A stretch of DNA of 64,000 nucleotides from contig NC_037256.1 in assembly GCF_000002425.4 (NCBI RefSeq), positions 13,338,233 to 13,402,232 on the forward strand, given 5' to 3'. The notes below the pieces were generated by a model. The model did not search any database. It was not told where the DNA came from and saw only the letters and a program-made list of their open reading frames with translations. This document shows, piece by piece, positions 25,081 through 39,069 of this stretch (positions are counted from its first letter, which is position 1; each line of letters begins with the position of its first letter). The translations under genes and the position numbers were made by a program. Source of the DNA: Physcomitrium patens (taxonomy: Eukaryota > Streptophyta > Bryopsida > Funariales > Funariaceae).

Positions 25081-26595
25081 TGTCAGTTTCATCACAACTT
25101 GCAGAGAGTCATGAAGAGATCAGTTTGGTGCTCGACTTGAAAATACCACAACAACAATAACAACAATAACAACAATAACAACAACAACGCTCAGCATGAA
25201 TGTGCAACAATTTATCTTGATGATAAAACCCAAAACCTGTTTGTTTGTTTGTTTTCTGCTTGATAGTTGTTTTTTGTTTGATATTCCAATTGCTGAAATC
25301 GTTATTTCGTTTTTTGTCGTCGAGGTTGATGGCTTCACGGAGAGGCATTCAGTATGATTCAGTTGTTGCATGCATTCAAGCTTCTGCAGCCAGTGGGCTT
25401 GATTAGTGATACTCGTGACCACCACGCAGCTTTCGCTAAAGCCCCATAAAATGGTGATGGTGTAGTGATAACAGGAGGAGTAGAAATAGTAGTAATAGTG
25501 GTAGTAGTAGTCATAATAATAACAATACCATTAATAATAATAATAATAATAATATTATGATTCCCTGGCTGAGGTATTTGGTAGACGCCGTTGTCGGTTG
25601 CTGCTGGCTTGTGTTGCGGTTGAGCTGCAGAATCCCGGTTCAGAGATCTGTGGGGGGGAACAGCTCGCGGTTGACCCCAAGGATGGTGGAGGTAAATGCA
25701 CAAGCCGCTGCTCCATTAAAGCTCCCTCGCTGCCCAACAGCATCGATTCGTCTTCAGCTTTGATGAATTCGCTTCCATGGATTCGTAACTCCCCCTTAAC
25801 TGGTCGGTGTGTTGTGGACCGTGAAGGGAATCTGGCAGTTGGGTTATGTAAGTACATGAATGGATCTGGAGTTGGCATTGCTAGTATTGCAGAGCTGTTC
25901 ATAACTTGACGACTACGTTTTGTGAAGCACAGTTACACACGGGACTCGTTCGATGTGACTTTGGGATAACAGTGTGATCTTCTACGACGATCAATTGGTT
26001 CGTATTTACTGAACACTCTCAAAAAATACGCGAAGAAACGAGTCAATTTTTGCAATTTCAGCATCAGAATAATCCTAGTGATGGGTCATGGTTGAGTGGT
26101 ACATCGCCACGAGGAAAAACACGCGACTTGTCAGTAAAGTGTTCATGCCTCATCAGGACTCACACCAGTTTCGAGACCTGAGGTGAAACTGGACATCGCC
26201 GTGCAAAGTCCCATGCACATATCCCCGGCATTCAATCATGTAATGCAGCGAAGGGATCTCAGTGGTGGAGTCGACGAGATCGAGACTGCATGAGAGCAGC
26301 TACTGGAGCAGTGAACATCCGACGAGTACTAACAAACCACCGTAGAGCACGTCGTTCGGGTTCTCACTGAAACATATTTGTTCGGGAAAGCTGGCAATGT
26401 CACAACTTCGGGATGCAGAGGCATCGAAAGGGGGCCGACGAAGCATGATGACGATGATGATTATGAAGGATATGCTGCAGAGCAGTGGTGCGGTGGGGGG
26501 CTGGAAAGGAGCTCGATGGGAGTCTGATGCAATCCCGTGTTGCTGCGATGCTTTCTCTCCCTTTTTTTTTTTTTTTTTTTTTTTTTTTGTTTGTT

Positions 26596-26631
<36 letters not shown>

Positions 26632-26810
26632 TCGTCAAGGAATTGGGAGCTCCCTTCAAAGACACACACACACACACACAAACACAAACATGTGTCTGTC
26701 TATGTGTGTGTATGTCTTATCTATCAATCGTTCATCACATGAGACACAACGTTGACAGAGGCTGATTGCCTTGCTATACCGACATGGCTAACGCCGTTCA
26801 TCGGGAGACA
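25081..26810. other. orphan G+C island, probable leader of a leftward transcript
   Basis: Sharply bounded region of higher G+C. The open frames (up to about 125 codons) overlap on both strands and resemble no family. It contains CAA/AAC repeats (25146–25190), AAT repeats (about 25528–25556) and a compound T/TTTG/TG tract. Its right edge abuts a TATA-like motif, the same arrangement as the leader of the receptor kinase gene, but no coding sequence follows to the left. Confidence 0.4.
26562..26682. repeat. poly-T, TTTG, (TG)n and (CA)n low-complexity block
   Basis: A T run at 26562–26588, then GTTT units and (GT)n to about 26627, then (CA)n at about 26662–26682. The TG and CA arms could pair as a hairpin. 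The open frames across it are artefacts. Confidence 0.9.
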
Positions 26811-26814
26811 GATC

Positions 26815-26828
26815 CGTTATATAAATAT
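26815..26828 (-). promoter_or_regulatory. TATA-like motif at the island edge
   Basis: ATTTATATAACGG on the minus strand. It would place a leftward start near 26785, inside the island edge. The core is nearly palindromic, so strand is uncertain. Confidence 0.3.
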
Positions 26829-27066
26829 ATGTATATCCTATTGGTATCCAGATCTGATGTAAATGTGTGTGTGTGTGTAAATGAATATATCAGATTGGGA
26901 GCTTGTCCCCAACTGCTTGATCTAGCTTCTTGCTAAGGATTTTCATATCAAACTATTGGATTAATTTTCTAAGTTGTTTCTTAAAGAAATCCTGGAAGGT
27001 ACATCTAGGTCGTTCCATTTATAGCAAATGATTTCATGTGAGAAGAATAATGAAGAAATATCCAAG

Positions 27067-27103
<37 letters not shown>

Positions 27104-27473
27104 TCTTTTTTGTTGTATTTATTTATTTTTTTATTAATGTTTTGGATGTTAGTTTTTAAAAGTTGTAAGAAATACCTTTAAAGCCAAAATGATTATTGGA
27201 GATTTTTTTGAAATTAAGAGATGTTTTTGAAGAAAAACAATATTAACGGTGGTTCAGGTGTGCATTTTTCTAGATCCATTTGATCTGGTATATGTTACAT
27301 TTGGTGGTATAGAAGTTGTTTAACTTGAATACAAATAATACATTCAACTTAACAGATTTATCCACTAAAATAAGTGGATAGTTATTTATTTTATTAAACA
27401 TTAGAATTAATTAAAAAAAAGTTTAAAATTAAATAATTGATCATATATTAAATTAAAATAAATTTTGGTATAT

Positions 27474-27517
<44 letters not shown>

Positions 27518-28448
27518 CTAAGTAATATACATAAAAATAATATATAATATTTTTTTTTTAGTAATCAAGATCAAAATTACATAATAAAAATTGATAGTTA
27601 TTTAAATAATATTACTTACTCTAATCTATAATTACTAAAATTTTATTAATTATTTTTAATAAATTTAAAAATATTACAATTTAAATTTTAAATTATTTTT
27701 AAATTATCAATCATAATATACATGAATAAATTTTAATTTATTTTTAAATTTTTTAAATGAAGTCTTTAGGTGTAAATTGACAATTAGGCATCAAATAAGA
27801 AAAAATAGGTGTTTTTACAAATATAGAATTGAAAAAAAATCTAAAAAAATTTGGAGTAAAAAAGCTAAAATATCTAAAATATTCTCAAATACTATTAATT
27901 TTTTTTTTAGTATATAAGCAATTAAAAAAAATATACCAAATATATTTTTGAACAAAAAAATCTTCAATAGTTAACAAAAGCCTTTGTATATTACTAAAAA
28001 ACTTTTCAATTAGTGTAAAATTTAAGAATGTTTTTAAAAATTAGACAAGTTTATTAAAAATATACTTACAAAAAAATAGTATCAAAATTAGATGGAAAGC
28101 TAAAAAAAAATTATAATGAAAAATTATTTAATTTTAAAAAATAAAGCTTGATTTTTTTCTATAATTTAAAGATTTATTAATGATTATTGAAGAGTACAAT
28201 GTGCTATTTTGATGATAAAAATGATGTATACTAAAATATCACTTTTTACAATTAGAGCCAATTTTTAAGCTTCTAATCTAGTATAAAAAATAATTAGATT
28301 GCATTGACTTTTTATTGGTTCTAAAAAATATCCACAAACCTTTTTTCGGAAGGAATATGCCCTTGAATAAAAATTCATTTGTGAAAATAAAAAAATTAAA
28401 GTTGGTTACAATCTTACCTAACCTTAAATTTATTTTAAACAACTATCT

Positions 28449-28484
<36 letters not shown>

Positions 28485-28849
28485 TATAATTTACTATAGA
28501 AAAAAATAAAATTGAAGAAAAAATGTATAGATATTTTTATTACGGAAGTGCAAAACTTCCATATCCAGATGAATATAATTCGTAAGACATGTGAATATGC
28601 GAAAAAAAAATATATTTTTTAAAACCACAAGCATAACTCATAAAACTTTTGTTCAATTTTCTCAATAACATTGTCATTTTTGTATCTTCAAATAATATCC
28701 TTAATATATGACATGGGTTCTACACAACAACTATTGTACTCCCAGCTCAAAACACTACATAAGAAACTAGGCAAATAAAAAAGTCCTCTCTAAACAGCTG
28801 CAAACTCATGTTCTTATATAGTGCTACCATATCATTCAAACGCTATCCA
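26829..28849. other. AT-rich intergenic DNA with (TA)n tracts
   Basis: No gene recognised. (TA)n runs at 27069–27101, 27477–27517 and 28450–28480. Confidence 0.7.
27477..27517. repeat. (TA)n microsatellite
   Basis: About 20 TA units. Confidence 0.9.
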
Positions 28850-29219
28850 CTTGGACACAAACAGCACGATGGAAGCAAAATTTGAAGTAACTTAAACTCG
28901 ATAAATCGACAACAGAAGCACAAGTTTCGGCTGCCAATTAAAAATGACAAAAAAACCAACGATCTTTGTTAAAATTACAAACAATTTGAGTATATAAACT
29001 GTACACAGGTGAAGAAAAACTTTTTTCTGCTCTTGCAAATATATGCTAAACCAGACTCTGATGTGGACAGTTTCAAAAGCCGGGTTTACACGAAGGTCTC
29101 CGTTGCTGAGTCGTTCTGATTCGTGAAGCTTAATGCCCTGGTATCTGCTCGAACAAAACCTTCAACACATTCAACGTAACGTTAGAATCACCAGCCGGGG
29201 CTCCCTTATTTTTCAGTAT
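28850..29219 (-). other. probable 3' untranslated region of the K+ transporter
   Basis: Mixed-composition stretch immediately after the minus-strand stop codon at 29220, grading into AT-rich DNA. Extent inferred. Confidence 0.45.
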
Positions 29220-32200
29220 CTACACCCGATAGACGACGCCGATTTCGATGGATGATGCTTGAGGTATATGGAGTATAACCGAAGGTCCCCTGCAGATTCG
29301 CCTCAAGAAAGTGTAGACAACGTTAATAGCAAACTTCTTCAGTATAGATGATGCGTTGGTTGCCTCCACGTAGGAGTGGCCCAAGATGTAGACCACACCC
29401 CTCTCTTTATGTTCTCGAAGCAGTTCTAGCTCCCGCAGGATGGCTGGATCTGGTTGCTTGAAATCTGGACTTTGAAAACGAACCCGCTTCTTGCCATTCA
29501 CTTGGGGAGTGGGTTCATTGCAAGAGAGCTACAAAGACCACCAAGAGCGAACAAAAACATTTGATTTAAAAAAATAAAAATAATAATAAATCAAAGCTGA
29601 ACCTCACTTAAGCTCTACAATTTGCAGGACAAACCTCACTTTCTTCATACACGAGTGAATTTTGTCCATAATGATACATGACACAGAGGACAGGGCTTTG
29701 ATCCAAACACCAATACAAGAACTGAATGACGAAAGGTAGCAAAAAAAAGAAAAAAAAAGAAAAGCGTAGGCAATATACCTCGGACTTTGCGAGAGGCTGT
29801 TTCTTTCTCCCGAATCTTTCCTTGACGGTAAGTTCGTTGTCCACGGCGTGCACCAAACTTGACGATCGATACATTCCTGACGCTTGCATCATCCCGTCGT
29901 CTCTTTCGTCGGAGCTGCACGTTTCAGACTCCACGTCGTCCTCCGCCACAATAAAGGCACCCAGTTTTTCGATGAGTTTGTCCTCGAATCCGTCATCGTC
30001 TTTATGGATATCTTTGTATCCATAGCGAACAACACACCTATCAAAAGACACCAAGAGTTCAGAATCAAAATGCTGAACGACTCATAAGGCCTCATATAAG
30101 AAGCCCACAGAAACAAAAAGCAAATAAATAAACACTAAATTCACAAAAAGGCAATGAAACGGAATCCCAATGCTCGCACTGGCCCACTAATATCAAGAAG
30201 ATGATCCACATATCTTCTTTAATTAAAAGAAGATGGGTTAATCCATAGTTGTCTATGCACCTCTAAGAGTGTAGAGTAAGTTATCACCTGTACAAGCGCA
30301 GGTCCTTTGAACCAATTCGTCCAACAAGATATCGCTCTTGTAAAGGAATGTAAGGCACAGGAACATGCTTTATGGAGACGAGCACTAGGAACTCATGCAA
30401 CGCCGGCAGATTTGTGAATAGGTGGGCTAAAATAGGCGGAACGCCTGTCACAAGCTCTGTATAGTAAAGCCCAATACCAGGGACACGGACACCCCCCATA
30501 GTCTGCCCAATGTTCATCAACGTGTGCATGGCAACTTTGTTCTCGAAGTCGTATTGGTACTTTTTGGACGTCCCGTAATTCCATATGTACATGATTATTA
30601 GGAAAACAAAAGAGATCACCAACGGAACCCACCCCCCTTGAGGTACCTTCATAATGGACGCGGAGATGTACATTAACTCAATGGACCCAAAGAAAATGAG
30701 GAACCCCAGAGCTATGAAGATGCTTCGTCCCCATACCAACAAAATCACCAAAGCCATTAGGCAAGTCGTTACGAGCATCACTGACATGACTGCTAGACCT
30801 GCACCCATCAACATTTTTTTTTTTTGCTTCTAAGCACAAATGGATAAATTTTCAAGAAGCAGAGCTGTTCTTTATTTTTTATTTTTTATTTTTATTTATT
30901 TTTTAAGTAAAAAATAACTCCAGATGCATATTTCATTGTGTGGGCTATTCAAGATACGCAACTATTGATATTCAAACCAATGACAACTGATTTTATGCAA
31001 CTGAGCAGCTAAGCAACAACAATGTTTGCTACGGAAACATTAAATTTGAGCGGGTATTGTGCAATTTGAGTCATGTACTCACCGTAAGCATTCCCAATGG
31101 TGGTTGTATCTCTAAACCCAACAGTGATAGCCAAGCACAAAAGAAATAAAATCCAATTGATTTCAGGGATGTAGATCTGGCCATGGATTTCTCTAGATGT
31201 ATGGATTACTTTGACTCTTGGAAAACAATAGAGGGACACACATTGCTTCACAATTGAAAATGTTGCTGAGATAACCGCTTGACTCCCTACGATAGCTGCC
31301 AATGTAGCAATCAAAAATACTGGCCAAAATACAGGTGCTGCAAAGATCCAATACAAAGCAAGTTCGTTAACCCAATGCTTACTTTTCTCATATCTTGTGT
31401 CATCTTTCCGTATTTCAATTATACACTGAACTGTGCATTGCATAAGCGAAATCATAAATTTAAAAGAAAAAAACCACCAAGATTGCATACTTGGAATGGA
31501 CTTGTAGAAGCTTTCTGAGACATCGTTTCGGTTCTTGGATAAGTAAGCAGCTTGCCCAAAGTATCCCAATAATAAGGCAGGATACACCGCAGTTGTAAAG
31601 GCAATCTACAAATCACCTTGACACTGGTAAGTCTTCACTTGAATCCAAACTAAACTCAAGAACTACTGACAACTAGCTCAGCTTATATTTTCAAACCGCT
31701 GTTCCCTACTCACTTAATGCTGATATTCACTTGAAATTTCATACCTCGCATAAGCAAAGTATTTACCAAGTCTGAGTAGTTGAAGGTTTTACTTCTCACA
31801 ATCTTATTTATAAAAGTTATCATCATCAAAAGATAGAAAGTTCAGTAGCCTTCATCCATGTTGAGGCTTTGCTCATGTGTTAATAAGTTCTAGATCACCA
31901 AATTCATCACTATTTAAAGCTTGGATGAATGGTAATTCTACTTCAATAGATTACATGTCATTTGACTACATAACTGATTAAAATTCACTAGCCTTGAGAT
32001 TTATAAAATACCTTGATAGAAACTTGATTGAAGTGTCCCAAGTCTGCAAACATGGCTTCAGTTCCTGCACACAAAAGCCGGAAGAACTTGTCAGTAGTTA
32101 TTAACACATTGTGATCTTACATGCAGCAATCCTCATGAGCACGTTCAAGATGTAAAAATAAACAAATAAATAAATAATATAGAACCAAAACATTTGCTTA

Positions 32201-33692
32201 ATTGATAAGACCTTAGGTGATCAAACCATTAAATAATTTGTTAAGCCAAGTTTATTTTGTTTCCTTGACCTTACACCGAACAAATCACTTTCACAAAACT
32301 TGGGTTGGTGCAAATTTTTGAGTTTTCAAGTCACAGAAGAAGCAGAAAATCCACAACAGAAAAGAAAAAGAAAAAAAGGAAAGACCTACCGGTAATGCAC
32401 AAGACAACACCACCAAGAGATACCCAACCATCCTTTCCAGTAATTTTTAGGAATTTGTACATATATATTGGTGACAAAGCGGACCAAATCCCCCTTGGAT
32501 TGTGAACTACTATGTTGTACACTCCGATGATGGAGATGCAAATCAACCACGCAATTACAATTGGGGCAAATAAAAAAGCAACCCTGCGTGTGCCAAAATG
32601 CTGAAGTACGAATAAGCAGAAAAGAATGCCGCATGAGACTGCCGTTACCACACCTGTCACCGTAGCCCATCTATTAGCGATCTACAAAAATACACTGATG
32701 ATTCATATTGTTGTACCTTAAGCTAATCGTCTAATTAAACCAATCACAGCAACACAGAAGTGCCTCAATGATCAGACTTGATAGTACTTTAATATTGCAA
32801 CGTGAGCTAGATGGTATCGGATTCAAGTGGGTGTTTAATGAACAAAGCATTCCAGTATCTTTTCAAGCACAGAAGTTCCACTTCTTCGGGGGATTTTTTA
32901 AACAAAGAGCAACTCTTAAGTTTTAATTTTTAGTTACTTATTTATTTATAAAGAATATGACGAACAAGGAAAAAATGGAGACAGTAGTATTGACATTACT
33001 CACCTTCCGGAAGGTCTGGTGCTGCAACTTTAATACCTGTAACCGCTGACAACACTGTAACAAATGCAAAACTGTCAATCATTAGTAAAAGAAATCATAA
33101 GATAAAAATAAATAAATACATAAATTGCACATTGTAACACAGTTTGAAGTAAAGATGATTGAAAAAGATCCCAAAGAGACAATGAGCCATCGGCATGAGA
33201 GACCTAGCACCAAGAAAAAAAAGCTGAGAAGAAGTTGCACACCAGATATGGCAGGTGTAAAAACACCATCCGCTATGACCATGCAAGTCCCCAACAAGAC
33301 AACGATGAGGAGCCCTTTTCGGAGGTGGGGGTGCTTTTCAAAAAGATTCATCACCCTCAGCCCTAATTGGGTTTGCTTTGGAGTCACCACCTTGTACGTA
33401 GACAAATTTTGATCATCATCTTGTTGATTGGACAATAAGCTGAGTTTTCCATGGCGGCATAGTAGAGAGTAGAGGGCAAACGTTCCACCTGTTTCAATCA
33501 GACACTACTTCAAATACATGCACACAACCCGATTATTTTCCACAGTATTTTGTGTAATAAAATCTAAAGAAAAGTGGTGTAAGAAGTAACAAGAAGCGTA
33601 CAGTATCCTAGACTTTTTTTGATCAATTCATAAGTCTTTCACACATAGTAAAAAAATGGAGTAAATTCAACAGTGTTCGAATACTCCTCGAT

Positions 33693-33734
<42 letters not shown>

Positions 33735-34649
33735 GGCCTTTTCAAGCCCTCAACAAAATTGAATTTACATACCTTCACCATTGTCACTTGCATTTAGCAC
33801 AATGAATACATACTTGATGAGAGGGATTATTGTCAGCGTGTAGAAAATGAATGACAGGATGCCCAATATTTCATCATCGCTTTCATGCAACCGTAGCCTG
33901 CCTGCAAATGTACTGCGGTACACATACAGAGGTGAGGTGCTAAGGTCACCATAGACTACCCCAAAGCTCTGATACGCCAACAAGATGATCGCCTTCAATG
34001 GTATGTTTTCCTGCAATACAACAAACCCACTAAACCCTAAATCAATGGTGTCAGGGACCTTTTCTCAGTTGTCTGATATCAAAACAAACCTTGTTGAAGA
34101 AACGTAGTAACCAATATTTTATTACTATGTTTTGCCAGATTGGGTTAGTTGCATATGAAATGTTTACTATGAAATTAACTTTTGGTTCTATAGCCAAACA
34201 CAAATAGGTCAAGACTATCCTCAAAAGTAACTGCCGGGCGCATCTCTTTACGATAAAACAAACATGACTATGAAATCCTTAGTTGACGATTGAAATATAA
34301 TAAACCAGAATTTTCCTGATACAGATCACTTTAAGGCCATCGCTTCAAAAAACTATAAAGTGTAGATGAGAGTAATGCGCCGGAATGCACTGTTTCGGTG
34401 TTGTCTAGAATATACGTCCCATCCACCTCACGTGAGCAACGACAATTGTTCATGCCGAGGGCATTTAATATTCATCGTCGTATTCTTGTTGCGGATCTAT
34501 GGGCTTCAAAAGTGCAACCATCGTAGCTAGAGCGGACGCCGAATCTATCACTGTAACCTGCAGCTGTGCATGAAACCATGGCAGCCAAGGTTGTGTACCT
34601 GATTTCCATGCAAGAAGAGCCGCCCATACTCCGCGTCGACGGCTGCCAT
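29220..34649 (-). CDS. KUP/HAK/KT family potassium transporter (11 exons)
   Basis: Predicted membrane K+ uptake transporter. Exons in transcript order: 34599–34649, 33773–34010, 33243–33488, 33004–33054, 32390–32653, 32012–32064, 31491–31605, 31083–31337, 30288–30798, 29779–30037, 29220–29528. All joins are GT-AG and in phase, giving 783 aa, a normal family length. Motifs: [13 protein letters not shown] in the first membrane segment (about 34–46), [13 protein letters not shown] across the exon 2/3 join (about 97), [12 protein letters not shown] across exons 5/6, a [12 protein letters not shown] block and [11 protein letters not shown] (about 377), YIPEINWIL, and [13 protein letters not shown]. 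The long C-terminal cytosolic part ends in a family-typical EIGVVYRV. Exon 1 codes only [17 protein letters not shown]. Exon 5 uses an acceptor inside apparent coding sequence (GTGACAG|GT); the alternative upstream one breaks the frame, and this choice restores family spacing. No disabling change seen. Confidence 0.93.
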
Positions 34650-36740
34650 GACGATGATCTCAGTTCTAGGAGGCACTGTTTTTTGTGTGAGATGGTGTTT
34701 TCTGGGTTAAAGGGAATCGGTCAGTCAGCGCCGGGGAAGAGTGGATTGAGAATTATAGACTTCATATTTGATAATAATAATAATAATAATAATACGCTGT
34801 ATCTGGATTACATCTTGCTCTTGCGACGTGCATACTCGTCCGCTCCTTCAGGTGAAAGCCCGTTCCACCAATTCGCCGTTTAACGTGAAACCCGCTTGGC
34901 TAGTGCTCCAGATAAGCCCACAGTAATAAATCTAGTTGTTCTCGTCAACCTCCTCAGCTTGGAGGTTCAGGAGATTTGCTGCCACACAGGAACCGGCAGC
35001 TCCGATGCAGCAGTAGTACGATTGAGCACGGGTTCCAGTTGAAAACAGCTTTTCAAAAAAGGCGGCTCAGCGACTTGCGTACCCTGGTGGCCAAGAAAAG
35101 CGAAGGTATGAGTAGGGAGCGGCGAATGAAGGAACATGAATGAGATCAGTGCTACTGACGTGCAAGAAATGCAGTGTATCCAACAAACGATCTACAACAG
35201 AATATCCGACGATCGACGGAGCGAATTACGAACACTTCCCAGGAAGATTAGAACTGCGCATCGACACAACAATTCTTAAGAGACCCACCCACGACGAGTA
35301 TTTTCGGAGACGGTTTAAGCCCCCACATTGCCTCGTATCAGCAAGGCAACGATAAACAGTTCCAACAAACAATTCGACAGTGCGATGATCACGAGGTCAA
35401 AATCCAGCGCCAAAAACAATATCTAGTGGAAGTTTTTGCTACTTCTCCCTGCCCAAACCAAAACTGGAAAAAAAATAAACAAAGTCTCACAAAGCATCCG
35501 AATAGTCGTAAGCCAGCGGTGCGGTTAGCACCAAATTCGAGAATAACGATGCCAACATCCAAATCTCCTCACTATGCGAACAGGCTAACCCCCACTCATA
35601 CAAGCGGAAGGTTTAAAACCCGACAAGACATCCTCACTGACCACTACTTTCCAAATTCGTCGCCTAACCAGCTCTCCTCCCGCCATGATTTGGATCCATT
35701 GAGCTCAACCCAACTGAATCGCTAAATCGCTACACGATCATCCAAATCCTAGCTACAAGACCCTTCCGAAAACTGTCAGCAAGCTGTCCAACGAAATCCC
35801 GTCAACCGAATCGTTCACTACAACGCATAAACACATCGAAACAAGCGTAATCTACAGCAGAAGAATTTCGGTGACCCAGTTCAGTAACCGAGGAAGGATA
35901 TGAGACGGTGTACGTCGAAGACAGCCTTCCCAATTGAGGGATTCCGCCGACGGCGATGGGGATTGAGAGAGATTACTTGAGAGCGTGTCCGAGACCGTTT
36001 CAGGTGCCATGCTTCGTTCCACTAATGCGACGACACCTTGTTTCCATTTCCATTGACATTCCCTCCAATCACCCTTTCTAAAAATTCCTCACATGAAAAC
36101 GAACTGCGTCGTCACCAGAATAAAATCTGGGTGCTGGCTTACTCTCTCCTACGATTCTCGCACAATGCTCAGTCAGTCAACTCACACCGCTCCCCAATCC
36201 CTCTCTCTCACCCAGCCGCCCTGTGCTGGCACTACTCTCAGTCGCCATTGATTCCAATCTCCCTGGTCCAATGTGGCGAGTCTTCAACCGATTCAGCACA
36301 TGCGACTGACAACTGGCTCAACTCAAGCTATCGCTTCGGGAATTTGGATACGACATTACTCAAGACGAAATTTGCTTCACTGCTGCTCCCAATTCTCATC
36401 CGCACTCTGAGGAATTGTCTTCACTGACTGCAGTTCTGCGGATTTTTCACCGCGATTCTTCGAAAAATTTCGCAACTGAGTTTTCAGGAGAGCATCAGTG
36501 GTCCCATGATTCATAAATTCGATTGCATTCGTCGGAGATGGAACACAAAACCGATCGAAGACGACGGAATTTGCTGTCGAGGCGATGGCGGTACCGAGAC
36601 AAGCTTGCTCCGATGGCCTACTCTTCATTCATCCAACTTCGGCATCCATCCATTGTATTTCATCCATATTCTATCCCTGGAACTGACCCTCATTTCCCAA
36701 CAATTTTTTTTCTTTTTTTCCTCTAAATTTGATGCTTTAT
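34650..36740 (-). other. probable promoter/5' leader region of the K+ transporter
   Basis: Mixed-composition island upstream of the first coding exon, ending at an AT-rich border with (TTA)n at 36746–36771. Minus-strand AACAG at about 34680 could be a leader-intron acceptor. The open frames on either strand match no family. Size and position mirror the receptor kinase leader. Confidence 0.45.
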
Positions 36741-39069
36741 GCAGGATTATTATTATTATTATTATTATTATAAATATTTTTAAAATTCGCTCAAAATTTT
36801 ATGTATTCAGATTGATATTTTTAAAGTAGGCTTTTGTCTGAATGGTTTTAGCACTATGTGACTCTATTAAATTCATTGATTTAACATTTCTTTTATTTTT
36901 TTATTAATGTGCATTATGGTTCAACACATTCAATAACACAATGCATAATAAGTTCACTTTCATTCAATATGTAAATTAAAATGAAAATAATTGCACAAAA
37001 TCTGGGGGAATTCACATGTATATAAGATTTGTTATAAAATAATCAATGTTGACTGAAGAATTTGTTTTAAAATATTTACCTGTCAATTTAACTTTTACAA
37101 AAATTAAAATAAAAAAATAGTTTTACATGTATATCCTTGTGGTTCATTTTATTTTTGACGCTTGATTGAATGCTAAAATTGATAATCGAATTATAATTTC
37201 ATCGTTATTCAACCACTTAAAACAACCATTAGGTGGTTCCTTATCTTGTTATAAAATATGCCCTCAATAATGTTCACAAAACCTGAGCATTACATTCAAG
37301 TTTTTTTTTGCCCAGACTTTTAAATTGAAAATTGTAAGCATAAGAAAAATAGATATTTTTAAAAATAGATTTAAAAAAAAGTTATTCTTGGCATATTGAA
37401 TATTTTGTTTATTCAATCAATTTCTTTGTAAATCGTAATTACTCAATTTTAGCAAAATAGAACATATAGATGTTCAAATTTTCAATACAACTGAATTTTA
37501 AAATATATGTATTTAAGAAATATTAAATAAATAACCAAAAAATAGAATTAAATGAATGTACTTATGATATTTGATTTTAAAGGATATTTTGATAAAACCT
37601 TGACTAATGCCATCATCATGATGTAAGTTCTAATATTTCCCTGACACGCAACTTTTAATTCTGAAATTGGTTTTCAGTTTACTAACAAGTTTAGTTTTGG
37701 CCCACTATAGATGCTGAATGAAAGTTTTAATGTTATAAATCTTTAAATCTACCAGAGCCTTTTAATATTTATGTTGTTTTAGTGGAGTAAGGATTTTTAC
37801 TCCTTTTTTTGAGCAATCGAGTTGAAGATTTTAATTAAAAAATAAGAAATAAAAGCCTATTTTAAAATTAAATACATAGGATAAGATGGGGTAAAAATAA
37901 AAAAATGTGTACTGCAGTTCATGTGTTACAGAAATGAGTTTAACTATTTACCAAAAATTTCAAAAATTGATTAGTAGATGAATTTGAATTTTAGATAATC
38001 AACCAAATCACAAAAATTCTAATAAAATATTATAAAATATATTTAAGTTGTGTTTTTTTTAGCTTTTATTGATTAATATTGTTTTTATTTTATTCAAGAT
38101 ACAACACATACAGAAACTAAGCACATTATAAATATTTACAAAAACAATTCTACACTCCTAGCTAAAAACACATAGATGGAAAGCTATAAAATGAATGGCA
38201 AGTATGGATACTTGACAAGGGCTAAATTTGAAACTTTTTGCAAGTGCAAAGAAAATATCCAATGTAATATATGTGTAGTGTATGTTTTGAAATAACATAT
38301 TTTTATTGGGCTTTATTATACTTTTCTGTTAAAAGTAAATCTTTAAATTGAATAGTTAATAGATTTAAAAATTAATTCATTATTTGTTTATATAGAGAAT
38401 TTAAACAAGTCTAAAAAAATCCCAAACTACTCATTTAATTTAGTAGTTTTTAGTTTAATGGTAATAACAATCAGACAAAAAAATGTAGAAATATATATAT
38501 ATATATATATATAACAATTTAAAACTCTAAACAAACTCTAAATAAAATTAAATAAATAGAAATGATAATAATAATAATAAAACAACTGTAAAGTATCCAA
38601 AAGCATTGTCATGCATGCACAAGCTATGCACTTTTTGACTAAAACTCCTCTTACACCATATAGTAAAGACTAATAGCCGAAAACCCATCAAAATATTTTT
38701 TTAAAAAATTTACATAAAAAACTACGTCTAGATTGGACTTTTCACAGACGAATATTTATGGAGGAATATTTATTTGTAAGTCTACTTAGAATATTAATTG
38801 GAAAATCCTATCAATCTTGGACTATCTTTATTATTTTTGAATTATAAAAATAAACATATTTACAAAAAAAAAAAAAAAAAAAAAACTCAAGCCTATCCAA
38901 ACTCTTAAATTAATTGAACCTCTACTACAAATATTCATTCTTTTTGTCTTCTACATTTAAAATAATTATTTAATGGTCCTTTTTACAAAATTTTAAGAAA
39001 TAAGTTATATTTCTTTACACTCTATCAAATCCCTAAGAGATCACAATTGCATTCTCTTGTTACAAGATC
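36741..39069. other. AT-rich intergenic DNA, no gene seen
   Basis: Low-complexity A/T DNA with (AT)n at about 38489–38512 and an A run at about 38866–38884. No recognisable coding or RNA gene. Confidence 0.7.

Noticed and set aside
25555-26765. Open frames over 100 codons on both strands of the 25–26.8 kb island
   Set aside because: Several frames overlap in both directions and cross CA/TG and poly-T tracts; no family resemblance.
36038-36829. Plus-strand frames of 107–129 codons upstream of the K+ transporter
   Set aside because: Antisense to the probable leader, no family match, one ends in a (TTA)n repeat.
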